A stretch of DNA of 64,000 nucleotides from JAWPMV01 sp039819665. GTDB lineage: Bacteria; Bacteroidota; Bacteroidia; J057. The stretch spans positions 62,001 to 126,000 of the forward strand of contig JBCBRM010000013.1 in NCBI GenBank assembly GCA_039819665.1. The letters are read 5' to 3'. The notes beneath the pieces were generated by a model. It had not been told where the DNA came from, did no database searches, and worked only from the letters and a program-made list of their open reading frames with translations. Shown piece by piece: positions 17,441-27,100 of the stretch. The position numbers and the translations under genes were made by a program. Positions within the stretch are counted from its first letter, which is position 1, and every line of letters starts with the position of its first letter.

Positions 17441-17457
17441 ATGTATTTGCTTGTGAA

Positions 17458-17481
17458 TGCAACAATGTTGCAATAAGTTTG
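17458..17481 (+). promoter_or_regulatory. Putative Zur operator and promoter for zur itself (box B)
   Basis: The palindrome TGCAAC-AAT-GTTGCA lies at 17458-17472, 38 bases centre-to-centre from box A. A perfect TAnnTTTG element (TAAGTTTG, 17474-17481) follows at once and a TTTG lies at 17446-17449. The element ends only 4 bases before the regulator ATG at 17486, so the mRNA would be nearly leaderless, or the true start may be the Met at residue 11. Autoregulation is inferred. Confidence 0.68.
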
Positions 17482-17485
17482 CGAT

Positions 17486-17875
17486 ATGGGAAGTCGGAAA
17501 AAAACAAAACCCCTCATGATTTTGCTTCAGACCTTTGAAGGAAGTAATGGAGCTCTCTCTTCGGTGGAGTTGGTAAATCAACTTCGGGAAAAAATGAACA
17601 AAACCACTGTATACCGCATTCTTCAAAGATTGGAGGAGGGGGGAGACATTCATTCTTTTATGGGAAAGGATGGATTGAAGTGGTATGCGAAATGTAAGGG
17701 AAATAAGAAAGGGCAAAAGATGGATGCCCATCCACACTTTCAGTGTAGTTATTGCGGAAAGGTACAATGTATGGATTTGGAAATTTCCGTTCCTACTATT
17801 CCTGGATACCAGATTGATGAGGCCGAACTTTTATTAATAGGTAGGTGTAAGAATTGTTTAGAAGAGCTCGCCTAA
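17486..17875 (+). CDS. zur: Fur-family transcriptional regulator, probably Zur
   Basis: Metal-responsive repressor of 129 residues. The N-terminal winged helix includes ALSSVELVNQL and the recognition helix MNKTTVYRILQRLEEGG. The C-terminal dimerisation domain has the two structural zinc Cys pairs CSYC (87-90) and CKNC (121-124), and His82/His84 in HPHFQC as further ligands. The His-rich HHH motif of classical Fur is absent and the protein is short, in keeping with Bacteroidota Zur-like proteins. It is divergent from a zinc-GTPase operon with two shared palindromes between them, which favours Zur over Fur, PerR or Mur. Target genes in this window are predicted by the repeated TGCAAC-N3-GTTGCA box. 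Confidence 0.82.
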   Translation: MGSRKKTKPLMILLQTFEGSNGALSSVELVNQLREKMNKTTVYRILQRLEEGGDIHSFMGKDGLKWYAKCKGNKKGQKMDAHPHFQCSYCGKVQCMDLEISVPTIPGYQIDEAELLLIGRCKNCLEELA

Positions 17876-17992
17876 CCTTCAATCAGATAAATCGATTTGT
17901 TGCTATTTCCCATACCAGAATGAAAATTAATGCTTTCCCTCTTCCCTTCTCATATGCAACAAAATTTCGGTAGCGGATATCCTATAAAAACA

Positions 17993-18050
17993 GAACATCC
18001 TTTTTCTTACTAAAAAATCATAGGATTTATTGAGAAGAAAAAGGATGTTC
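17993..18050. terminator. 16-bp perfect inverted repeat between convergent genes
   Basis: A 16-base stem (17993-18008 pairs perfectly with 18035-18050) encloses a 26-base loop that itself holds a small AAATC/GATTT hairpin. The arms contain A/T runs. It lies between the convergent zur and NTF2-like genes, 117 bases after one stop and 24 bases before the other, so a two-way terminator is the simplest reading. Confidence 0.55.
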
Positions 18051-18074
18051 TTCGTCCAAAATAAGCTAATTGGG

Positions 18075-18563
18075 TTAGCTGTTTTCTGGTGGAGAATAAG
18101 GGATATGAGAACCATGAAGGATTATCTTTAACTGACCTTCACTGTTTTTTGTGTATCCGAATGAATACTCGACTTTTACTACATCACCACCATCTACCAT
18201 AGTAAAGTAGTAGTTACCCATAGCTACAGCCATATTGCCGATGATGTTTACTCCTATATTTTCCCAACGTACATCGGACCAGGGCTTAATAGCAAATCCG
18301 TGATCTTCCGGATAGTCGCTGTTTCCTGCTACGAAATAGGAAAGAGCACCCGCAAAGTCGAGACGAAATTGTTTCTGCGATACTAAGGTTGGTTTAAACA
18401 ATACACTTCCGTCCTGATAGTTGTAGAATTGTTTGATGTGCTCTTCTGCAACTGCACTGTAGTCGCCTCCATCTGTGAAGACTTTTCCAATTTTAACGAT
18501 TCCTTCTCCCCAGGCTTTTTGGGCGTCCAGGATTTCTTGTTCTGAGATTTGTTGATGTTCCAT
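18075..18563 (-). CDS. NTF2-like (SnoaL-type) fold protein
   Basis: Probable cytoplasmic protein of 162 residues with no signal peptide. An N-terminal helix (EQEILDAQKAWGEGIVKIG) is followed by alternating strands, ending in a pattern like LKIILHGSHIPY, as in cone-shaped NTF2/SnoaL-like domains where a strand carrying His lines the pocket. Close relatives are often annotated as phosphoribosyl-AMP cyclohydrolase by error; none of that enzyme's Cys/His zinc motifs is present. It is convergent with zur and has no partner gene. Role unknown. Confidence 0.55.
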   Translation of the reverse strand: MEHQQISEQEILDAQKAWGEGIVKIGKVFTDGGDYSAVAEEHIKQFYNYQDGSVLFKPTLVSQKQFRLDFAGALSYFVAGNSDYPEDHGFAIKPWSDVRWENIGVNIIGNMAVAMGNYYFTMVDGGDVVKVEYSFGYTKNSEGQLKIILHGSHIPYSPPENS

Positions 18564-19637
18564 ATTTATCTGAAGAAAATTTATATGCTAAGATTTTAAG
18601 AGGTTCTAAATTTGCGAGTAGGTTAAACAAATGTATTAATTTCTTTAAGTCTTTTACCCTTATATTTTCGCAAGAAGGTTTTTTTGTACCCTTTTTTATT
18701 TTCAAACATGAATTAGCCCGGATTGTTAATTTAAACTGGGTATATCAATAGATATCAATTCCAAATATATATACTTAAAGATGTCTTTATGTCTGTGAAA
18801 TATTTTTCCAGTTATTCGAATTGAGTTAGAAAACAAATCCCATATCCCTTTCTGTAATTTCTTGATATTGGCTGATAAATAGAATGACAGAAGTAGGCGC
18901 TTTGCCTTCAATGATTTCCTCACGTCCTCGCTTTGCCTTTTAGGTTGTCTGAATATATGGTGAATATTTTCTATGCCGGAAATGTCAGAAAAATCTTGAG
19001 TAGCTAATGTATACTAAATAGTCCGATTGTCATCTAATGGTGCAAAAACAATCTCCATTAGATGCTTTGAGATGATTTGGTTCTCCATCCTACTTTCTAA
19101 ATAATTCTCAAATATAATGGAATTGCTCAAGGAACTATAAAGAAGAAAGCTTTTTAGACCTATTGTTTATTACGAGTTCAAGACAATCAGTCGGGCAAAT
19201 GAAATACAATATATGCTTCACCAAACTTATACAATTAGCGTGAATTTCAATGGTTCTAATGAAAAAATTTTCTCCCAACAAACTGTCGACGAACTAGAGT
19301 GGGAGAAAATTCCTTAAGAATATCTGAAATTCAATAAGGAAGTAGAATGGGCTTCAAGTTTCTTTCCTTTACGTATCTCCATCCTGATTTGCGCTCTTTC
19401 TGCAGGTTTCAATTTCGAAAAAGCTAAATATTGGCCTATATTTTTAATTTCAACAAGAAAGTCCTACTTCGTGATACGTACTGATTACAGAGGATATTTA
19501 AGCTTGGGTAAATGTAGGCGGAAGGCTCTAACTCTTGAATTCTGAGAATAATTTGACGTAAATTTCCAAAAGCTTAGGTCTGCTTGAAATTGATCTATGA
19601 TTTATTTTCTTTTCTCATTCTCAAACAACCCTCATAC
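18564..19637. other. About 1.07 kb without an intact gene
   Basis: This AT-rich stretch between the NTF2-like gene and the methyltransferase has no convincing intact coding sequence on either strand. The only structure I can see is a decayed-looking plus-strand frame at about 19141-19544, listed separately. No tRNA-like cloverleaf, transposase remnant or strong terminator was found. Confidence 0.6.
19141..19544 (+). pseudogene. Possible decayed gene with one in-frame stop
   Basis: Reading the frame that contains the ATG at 19213, the sequence is open from 19141 to a TGA at about 19542-19544 except for one TAA at 19315-19317. The translation looks protein-like on both sides of the stop (for example ISVNFNGSNEKIFSQQ before, ISILICALSAGFNFEKA after), about 130 residues together. 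I recognise no family. It could be a decayed gene or chance in AT-rich DNA. Confidence 0.25.
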
Positions 19638-20237
19638 ATGAGCCGAAACATACACTATGGATGTGGGCTCTCAGCACCTGATAGCTGGGAAAATTATGAT
19701 ATCTCGCCTTCCCTGAGGCTCAAGTCTATTCCTTTAGTTGGAAGTTTGGTAAAGGTTGAATGGCCCTCAAATGTGAAGTACGGAGACATTATCAAAGGAA
19801 TAGCTCCTGATAATACGGTGGCTTTTGCGTATTGCTCCCATGTATTGGAACATTTATCTCTCCAGGACTGCCGACAGGCCATAAAGAATACACATAATAT
19901 GCTGGCAAAAGGTGGGGTTTTTCGATTGGTAGTTCCGGATTTGAAGAAGCTGGTCGAATTGTATATGATTTCAGGAGATAGCATTTCCTTTATCAAGGAT
20001 ACCTTATTGGGAAAAGAGAGTCGCATGAGGGGAGTGAAAGGGATTATCCACCATATTTTTTCTAATAGAAATCATTTGTGGATGTGGGATTATGACACTC
20101 TTGCCAAAGAGCTGGAGCTGGCGGGATTCAAGGAAATTAGAAGAGCTAGCTTTAATGACTCAATGCATGACATATTCAAAGACGTTGAAGAAGCGCCCAG
20201 ATTTGAAAATGCGGTTGCCATTGAGGCCGTTAAATGA
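19638..20237 (+). CDS. Class I SAM-dependent methyltransferase
   Basis: Predicted methyltransferase of about 199 residues from the ATG at 19638 (MSRNIHYGCG). The SAM-binding glycine motif is short (HYGCGLSAPDSWENYDIS), the post-II motif is AFAYCSHVLEHLS, and motif III is LAKGGVFRLVVPDLKKL, all typical of Methyltransf_11-type enzymes related to LPS or glycan loci. The C-terminal part (FSNRNHLWMWDYDTLAKELELAGF) also fits this group. It stands alone, with about 1 kb of empty DNA upstream and 279 bases before the polysaccharide locus. Substrate unknown. Confidence 0.72.
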   Translation: MSRNIHYGCGLSAPDSWENYDISPSLRLKSIPLVGSLVKVEWPSNVKYGDIIKGIAPDNTVAFAYCSHVLEHLSLQDCRQAIKNTHNMLAKGGVFRLVVPDLKKLVELYMISGDSISFIKDTLLGKESRMRGVKGIIHHIFSNRNHLWMWDYDTLAKELELAGFKEIRRASFNDSMHDIFKDVEEAPRFENAVAIEAVK

Positions 20238-20516
20238 TTACCTTTTCTTTTACCTATCATAATTCTCAAAATAGATAGTCGCAATTCAATCTATAGATAT
20301 TTCGCTAGTTTTAATAGAGTTCTATCCTCTTGAGAATCACCCTGTAAAATCTTCAAGATCATATAGGATGATGTGGAGATTATTTAGCTGAAGTTGAAAT
20401 CATACGATAACATACCAGATAAAAACATATGTACTAGGAATAAACTCATATAGTTAATTCTCTTTAGCCAAAGCTTACTATTTTAACCAACCTACTAAAA
20501 ATCGCAGAATAAAATC

Positions 20517-22337
20517 ATGAGATATCTACTATGCTACTTTATACTTTTTTGTGCTTTTTCTCTATCAGCACAACAGGAAAAAAAAGATCCAACTTCTTCT
20601 GTAAGCATAAGCGGCGAACTGAAAAAATGGCACAAACTTACCCTTAGCTTTGAGGGCCCGGAAACGGATGAAATGCATACCTACAATCCCTTTCTTAATT
20701 ATAGGTTGGATGTTCGGTTCCACTCTACAAATAAAACGTATATCGTGCCTGGTTACTTTTCAGCAGATGGAAATGCTGGGGAAACCTCGTCAACAAAGGG
20801 TAATATATGGAAAGTACATTTTGCCCCGGATGAAATAGGGGAGTGGAACTATGAAGTCTCCTTTAGGAAAGGAGGCAATGTTGCAGTATCTGATGAAATA
20901 GCCGCTGGAACTAGTGCTGGTTTTATGGATGGGCTGAAAGGTAGTTTTACCATTACTGAAACAGATAAAGCAGGTAGGGATTTTAGGGGAAGAGGACGAT
21001 TGAAATTTGTCAATAAAACATATCTCCAATTTGCCGAAAGTAAGGAGTATTTCTTGAAAGCAGGCGTAGATGCCCCCGAAAACTTATTGGCCTACGCAGA
21101 CTTTGACGGAGACTTTAAAAAGGATGGTCACAAAGACCACTTTGTGAAAAAATGGGAAGCTCACATTCCTGATTGGCGATCAGGCGACCCTAGCTGGCAG
21201 AATGGTAAAGGTAAAGGCTTGATTGGAGCAATCAACTATTTAGCATCAAAAGGCCTGAATGCCTTCTCTTTCCTTACGCTCAATATTGCCGGAGATGATC
21301 AAAATGTATTTCCCTATGTGCTGTATGACAATTATGAGCGCATGGATGTTTCTAAACTTGATCAATGGGAAATACTATTTGAACATGCAGATAAATTAGG
21401 CTTATTTCTCCATTTCAAAACCTCCGAAGTAGAAAATCAGGGCTTGCTTGACAATGGAGATCTAGGTCCTCAAAGGAAACTGTACTATCGAGAGCTGATA
21501 GCAAGGTTTGGCCATCATTTAGCCTTAAACTGGAATATTGGGGAAGAGAATGGGAAGTGGATGGGAAATGACATAACTCCCTGGCAAACGACTACACAAA
21601 GACTTGCCTGTGCCCAATTTTTCTATGACAATGATCCCTATCGACATCATGTGGTCATTCACAATGGTCAACAATTTTATGATCTCCTCGGTCCTGAATC
21701 CAAATATACAGGCTTGTCCATCCAGACCAATCGGGAGGACTTCGCCAATGTTCATGGAGCAGTCTTACGGTGGAGAAATTTATCAAAAGCAGCTAAAAAA
21801 GTGTGGGCAAATGCAGTTGACGAACCCGGAGATCATCGTTATTCACTCGTACCGGATAAGATCAATCCAGAGCACAATAATGCACGCCAAAATGCTCTTT
21901 GGGGAGCCTTGATGGCAGGTGCATGGGGGATTGAATGGTATTTTGGATATGAAAACGAACATTCTGATTTGACCTGCGAAGATTGGCGAAGTCGGGATAA
22001 AATGTGGGACCAATGTCGCTATGCCTTAGATTTTTTTATAGAGAATGAAATCCCATACTGGGAAATGGAACCCATGGATAAGTTGACAACCGCAGATGAT
22101 TTTATTCTGGCAAAGGCTGAAAAGCAATTTGTCATTTACCAGAAAATGGGAGAGAAAGAGATAAGTTCTTTGGCAAATCTTTCTGGTGAATATATGCTTC
22201 GCTGGTTTAATCCAAGAAGTGGCGAATTTGCTGTAAAAGACCAAAAAGTTAGGGCTAAAGGAAGCCTGAAAATTGGGCTGCCGCCAAATGATACCCAAAA
22301 GGACTGGGTAGTCTGGATTCAAAAAATTGAAAATTAA
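20517..22337 (+). CDS. DUF5060-containing putative glycoside hydrolase
   Basis: Exported protein of 606 residues with a clear signal peptide (CYFILFCAFSLSAQ). The N-terminal beta-sandwich from about residue 30 to 140 is DUF5060-like (WHKLTLSFEGPETDE, IWKVHFAPDEIGEWNYEVSF). The centre is a TIM-barrel-like catalytic region with candidate acids in LNWNIGEENGKW and WANAVDEPGDHRY. The last 90 residues resemble the collagen-binding-like C-terminal domain often paired with DUF4038/DUF5060 barrels (GEYMLRWFNPRSGEF). It starts the polysaccharide locus, 9 bases before the GH29 gene, so it is probably co-transcribed. The linkage it cuts is unknown; in context an agaran-type galactan is my best guess. 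Confidence 0.72.
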   Translation: MRYLLCYFILFCAFSLSAQQEKKDPTSSVSISGELKKWHKLTLSFEGPETDEMHTYNPFLNYRLDVRFHSTNKTYIVPGYFSADGNAGETSSTKGNIWKVHFAPDEIGEWNYEVSFRKGGNVAVSDEIAAGTSAGFMDGLKGSFTITETDKAGRDFRGRGRLKFVNKTYLQFAESKEYFLKAGVDAPENLLAYADFDGDFKKDGHKDHFVKKWEAHIPDWRSGDPSWQNGKGKGLIGAINYLASKGLNAFSFLTLNIAGDDQNVFPYVLYDNYERMDVSKLDQWEILFEHADKLGLFLHFKTSEVENQGLLDNGDLGPQRKLYYRELIARFGHHLALNWNIGEENGKWMGNDITPWQTTTQRLACAQFFYDNDPYRHHVVIHNGQQFYDLLGPESKYTGLSIQTNREDFANVHGAVLRWRNLSKAAKKVWANAVDEPGDHRYSLVPDKINPEHNNARQNALWGALMAGAWGIEWYFGYENEHSDLTCEDWRSRDKMWDQCRYALDFFIENEIPYWEMEPMDKLTTADDFILAKAEKQFVIYQKMGEKEISSLANLSGEYMLRWFNPRSGEFAVKDQKVRAKGSLKIGLPPNDTQKDWVVWIQKIEN

Positions 22338-22346
22338 CCAAGGAAA

Positions 22347-23864
22347 ATGAGACAGCTTTTTTATCTGATTCTGCTGACAGGAGTTATTTGTCCATGCTTC
22401 GCCCAAAACAATAAATTCAAAGCGGATTGGACCTCCTTATCAAAAGTTAATCAAACCCCTGACTGGTTCCAGGATGCTAAGTTTGGAATCTACACCCACT
22501 GGGGACCAATATCAGAAGCAATGGGAGAAGCTGATCCCAAGATGCGCTATCGGGGTTGGCATGGAATGATAATGTATCAGGATGGCAAAAAGGTGCCGAC
22601 AGCAAATGGAAAAGCTAGTAACAACTATATCCATCATGTGAAAAAATATGGTGATCCTGCAAAGTTTGGCTACAAACATATAATCGAGCAATTTGATCCT
22701 TCTGCTTTTGATGCAAAGACTTGGGCAGAATTATTCGCCAAATCAGGAGCAAAGTTTGCCGGTCCGGTCGCTATGCATCACGATAATTTTGCGATGTGGG
22801 ACAGTAAGGCTACAAGATGGAATTCCATAAATTATGGAGGTATCGATCCCTCTGCCGATTTGAAAAGAGAAATTGAAGCCCGAGGGATGAAATTTATGGC
22901 ATCCTTTCACCATGCATTTACCTGGAAATATTTTGCACCTGCTCATGCCTATGGAGGGGTAGACGCAGAAGATTATGATTTGTATACCCGTCCACATGCC
23001 CTCGAATCTGACACGCCTGATGAAGAATTTCATCAACTATGGTGGGCAAAATTGAAAGAATACATCGACCTCTACCAACCAGACCTGCTTTGGTTTGATT
23101 GGTGGTTGGAGAATTTATCAGAGGAAAGCCGTCAGGAAGCTCTGGCATATTATTACAATAAAGGCTTGGAATGGGGCAAAGAAGTTGCAGTCTGTTATAA
23201 GGAAACTACCTTTCCAATCAGTACAGCTATTAAGGATTATGAGCGAGGGCGTCCCAACCAACCTAAAATGCCTACCTGGCTCACAGATACCTCACCTGGT
23301 ACCTGGTTTTATCGCCCCAAAGCTCAGTTTAAAAGCCCGAATGAATTAATTGACATATTGGTAGACATCGTGGCAAAGAATGGAGTGATGCTCCTAAATG
23401 TTCCTCCTGATCCGGATGGAAGTATCCCGGAGGTTATGGAAGATCTTTTGACGGATATGGGGTCCTGGTTAGAAATCAATGGAGAAGCTATCTATGGTAC
23501 CAGGCCCTGGACAGTATTCGGAGAAGGACCCACCCGTTTACCCGAAGGGGGGCACAAAGTAGAGAAATTAAACATTACCTATACCCAGCTGGACATACGA
23601 TATACTCAAAAATCGGAAAATGAAATGTATGCCTTCGTGCTGGACAAGCCTACAAAGGAAATCATTATGAAAAGCTTAAGTACAGATATTGGGGCCCTGA
23701 ATTCCAAAATTGTCAATATTGAATTGTTAGGGAGTGAAGAGAAAATTGAATGGACAAGAAATAGCAAAGGCCTGGTCATTCAAATCCCCAAGTCTTTCCC
23801 TACAGATTTTGCTCACGCTTTTAAAATCGATCTGGAAGGCTATAAGGAAACTGCCATTGATTGA
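22347..23864 (+). CDS. GH29 glycosidase (alpha-L-fucosidase family, possibly alpha-L-galactosidase)
   Basis: Exported GH29 enzyme of 505 residues with signal peptide (LILLTGVICPCFAQ). GH29 hallmarks are visible: WFQDAKFGIYTHWGP near the start, YKHIIEQFDPSAFDAKTWAELF, GPVAMHHDNFAMWDS, the nucleophile Asp in LLWFDWW, and NGVMLLNVPPDPDGSI at the barrel end, then a C-terminal beta domain. GH29 members hydrolyse alpha-L-fucosides; because L-fucose is 6-deoxy-L-galactose, some GH29 enzymes in porphyran loci act on alpha-L-galactose. Company of GH117 and an anhydrogalactose pathway makes that alternative attractive. Family certain; substrate inferred. Confidence 0.9.
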   Translation: MRQLFYLILLTGVICPCFAQNNKFKADWTSLSKVNQTPDWFQDAKFGIYTHWGPISEAMGEADPKMRYRGWHGMIMYQDGKKVPTANGKASNNYIHHVKKYGDPAKFGYKHIIEQFDPSAFDAKTWAELFAKSGAKFAGPVAMHHDNFAMWDSKATRWNSINYGGIDPSADLKREIEARGMKFMASFHHAFTWKYFAPAHAYGGVDAEDYDLYTRPHALESDTPDEEFHQLWWAKLKEYIDLYQPDLLWFDWWLENLSEESRQEALAYYYNKGLEWGKEVAVCYKETTFPISTAIKDYERGRPNQPKMPTWLTDTSPGTWFYRPKAQFKSPNELIDILVDIVAKNGVMLLNVPPDPDGSIPEVMEDLLTDMGSWLEINGEAIYGTRPWTVFGEGPTRLPEGGHKVEKLNITYTQLDIRYTQKSENEMYAFVLDKPTKEIIMKSLSTDIGALNSKIVNIELLGSEEKIEWTRNSKGLVIQIPKSFPTDFAHAFKIDLEGYKETAID

Positions 23865-24135
23865 GTGGAAAAACCAAGCTTAGCAGTCAGGCCTATTCAC
23901 CAAAAGCCCTGCTTAGTGTGAGCAGGTATTCCGTCTTTTCCGGGAAGTCTTAGGATTATTTGATATGAACCTACTGGGCTTAATATACGATCTGTGCAGG
24001 ATGCCTATCCCTATGTAGCAAAGTAAAAGAGGCAAAATATTGCCAAAATCAAGAACCTGAGCCCCAAAGACTTGGACTTTGCACTACTCCCTCCTTTCAT
24101 ATGAGGCATTATTCCCATAAATTAAGAATTGGAAA

Positions 24136-27100
24136 ATGGATACTATTCGCCTTTATATTGTTCAATTCTTCTTTCTCCTTATCCTGATTACAGGATGGGA
24201 AAAAGTATATGGGCAAAACATAAACACTCAACCTTATCGATTTAAATCAATATCTGTAAACGATAACCTCTCCCATAGTAATGTAAATGCTATTGTACAG
24301 GATTCTTTAGGATATATATGGATCGGCACCAATAATGGCCTTAACCGATTTGACGGTTACGAAATCACAACCTTTAAATATGATCTACAAGAACCCACTT
24401 CTCCTCCAGGGAATCGGGTAAAGTCCATGGTGGTCGATAAATCTGGATTTATCTGGATGTATTTTGAAAACAAAGGCTTGTATAGTTTCGATCCAACAAG
24501 GCTGCTGTTTCAAAAAATTTCCCTCCCCAAACCCGAACATCCTGTCAACTTTATGCTAATTAATAAGCAGGGAGATATATGGATCAATCAAGTGGGGTTA
24601 GGACTATCTAGATTAAGCCTTAATCGAGAGGGCTCTTTAAAGGATATCCAAACCTATCCTAAAATGATAATATTGGCAGAGGAAAGAAGAACGGAGATCG
24701 GAGGAATTTTATCTTCAGAAGGCGAATTCTTTTTTTATACAAATAGGAAGGACATATGGGCCTTTGATAAAAAGCAGGATTCCTTTTATCGTTTATATAG
24801 TGCTAGCGATTTAGAATTAGCTGAATCAGAATTTATCAGAAGTTTATATAAAGATGAAAAATCATTTTGGATCGGAACCGACTTTAGACTTTTAGCAGTG
24901 TCCAAAGCTTCTGCCGGGATTCAGCTTAATACGATTCCCATTCATTCGTCTTCGATTTATATTTCTAATATATATAAAGATCAATTCCAACGGCTTTGGT
25001 GCTCCACCAGGTCGGGTCTGTTTATGCTTGACTTTGAGCATGCTGAGAAAGAGCATCCCCATGTTATTCGCTACACCAAAAGCAAGCAGAATCCGCAAAG
25101 CATATTGAGTAATCGAATTATCTGTTTCCTAGAAGATCGTTTTGGGGTAATTTGGATGGGGTCTCATTCGGGGGTAAACTATACCAATCTTAGAAGAAAA
25201 GCCTTTGTTCATATAGGACAGTATCTAGGAGAAACCAATTTATTCAGGGAAAACCATGTAGCGGCAATTTTTAAGCACCAGGATGGCAAGATTTGGATCG
25301 GCACAAATTCCGGGCTTTACATTTTTCCTTCAGATAATGAATCTTCGTCCAATTATTCGACAAATATAAAACCTTCCTATCCCATTCAATCCAACATCAA
25401 TTTTATCTTTCAGGATCGTAAGAGCGAAATCTGGATAGGTACCAGTCTTGGGAGATTTGGCCGGGCGAAAGAGGTAAAAGGAAAGCTGGAGCTTGAATTC
25501 TGGGATGGAGGCGATCCTCACAATCACCTAAGCTCGGGCCAGGTCAAAGGTTTGTGCGAGGACTATCTGGGACGCTTGTGGGTGACTACGAGAAGCAATG
25601 GTTTGTTTGTGATTAGTAAGGATCGAAAGTCGCATTTTCATGTCAGGCATGATCCTGATAATCCAAATTCCCTTTCTACCAATAACCTCACCGTACCCTA
25701 TTATGATCCTCAGGATAGCTGCATTTGGGTTTCTTCCAGAGATGGTGGCTTGAACAGGATTCACTTCGAAGCGAATAATTCTCTGCGCTTTCAGCATTTT
25801 ACTTATAATCCCAACGACCCAAACAGCATCAGTAGCAATCATACCTGGCAGGTACTACGGTCTGAAAAAGGCCAGTTATGGATCGGGACCCTGGGAGGTG
25901 GTTTGAATGAGTTTATTGAGGAGTCGAATGGAAAGATTCGCTTTCGTAGGTATATCACGAAAGATGGACTGCTGGATAATGACATTGAATGCATAGCGGA
26001 AGATGATGAAGGAAATTTATGGTTGGCGGGAACAGGGATGACAAAATTCATCCCTGAAGAAGGAAGCTTTGAGCATTTTGATTATCAGGATGGCTTACAG
26101 AGTAATCATTTTTATGTAGGTGCTGTCCATAAGGATCGACAGGGCTTACTGTACTTTGGAGGAGTAAGTGGCATAAACATCTTTGATCCTGCAAGTATTC
26201 ATTCCGATAGCACCCTTCCCAAGGTTTACATAACCGGAATAAAAGTTAATAATGAATCGGTAGAGGTGGGAAAGGAGTTTAAAGGACGCATGCTGCTTGA
26301 AAACCCGCTGAGCCAACCCAATTTCATCCAATTAAAAGCAGAGGAAACCGACATAGTTTTTGACTTCGTAGGGCTTCAATTTGCCTCACCTGAGGAGAAC
26401 CAGTATGAATATCGATTAAAGGGCCTGAACGATCAATGGATTCAGACGAAATTTCCGAACCTCAGTGCCAATTATTCCAATATCCCTGAGGGGGATTATA
26501 TCTTTCAGGTCAGGGCCTCAAATGGAGATGGGGTTTGGAATGAAGCTATTACTTCTTTACCCCTCAATATAGCCATCCCCTGGTACAAAACGCCTCTTGC
26601 CTTTGTTGTCTATGCACTTATTATTGCCCTGGCTCTGTACATATTTCAGAATATCACCAAAATCCAGGCAGTTCTGAAAAACGAGTTACTAATGGCTGAA
26701 AAAGAGCAGGAGCTAAATCAGGCTAAGCTTTCCTTTTTTACTCAACTTTCTCATGAGCTAAGAACTCCTCTCACTCTGATCAAAGGCCCCATAGATGAGT
26801 TGCTGCTAGAATCAGGTATAAAAAGAAATACCCATAATAAATTGGAGGTCATTCAAAAGAGTACCAACCGCTTACTAAGGCTCATAAACCAGCTTCTTGA
26901 CTTTAGGAAGATGGAAACCAGTAATATGAACCTAAAGGTGGCTGATGGCGATTTTGTCAAATTTATTCGAGAGGTATTTATCATTTTCAGCCAAAGTAGT
27001 TCTGACAAAGCCATCGATTTTCAGTTTACCTCCATCAAGGACACTTCAAACCTGACCTTTGACCGGGATAAAATGGAGATTGTGCTAATGAATCTGCTTT

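Noticed and set aside
17404..17517. N-terminal extension of the His-rich GTPase up to 17517
   Set aside because: It would cross both zinc-box palindromes and overlap the start of the divergent regulator, and the P-loop normally begins about 12 residues from the start, as it does from 17403.
18075..18563. Phosphoribosyl-AMP cyclohydrolase
   Set aside because: Such annotations exist for relatives, but the metal-binding Cys/His motifs of HisI are absent and the fold pattern is NTF2-like.
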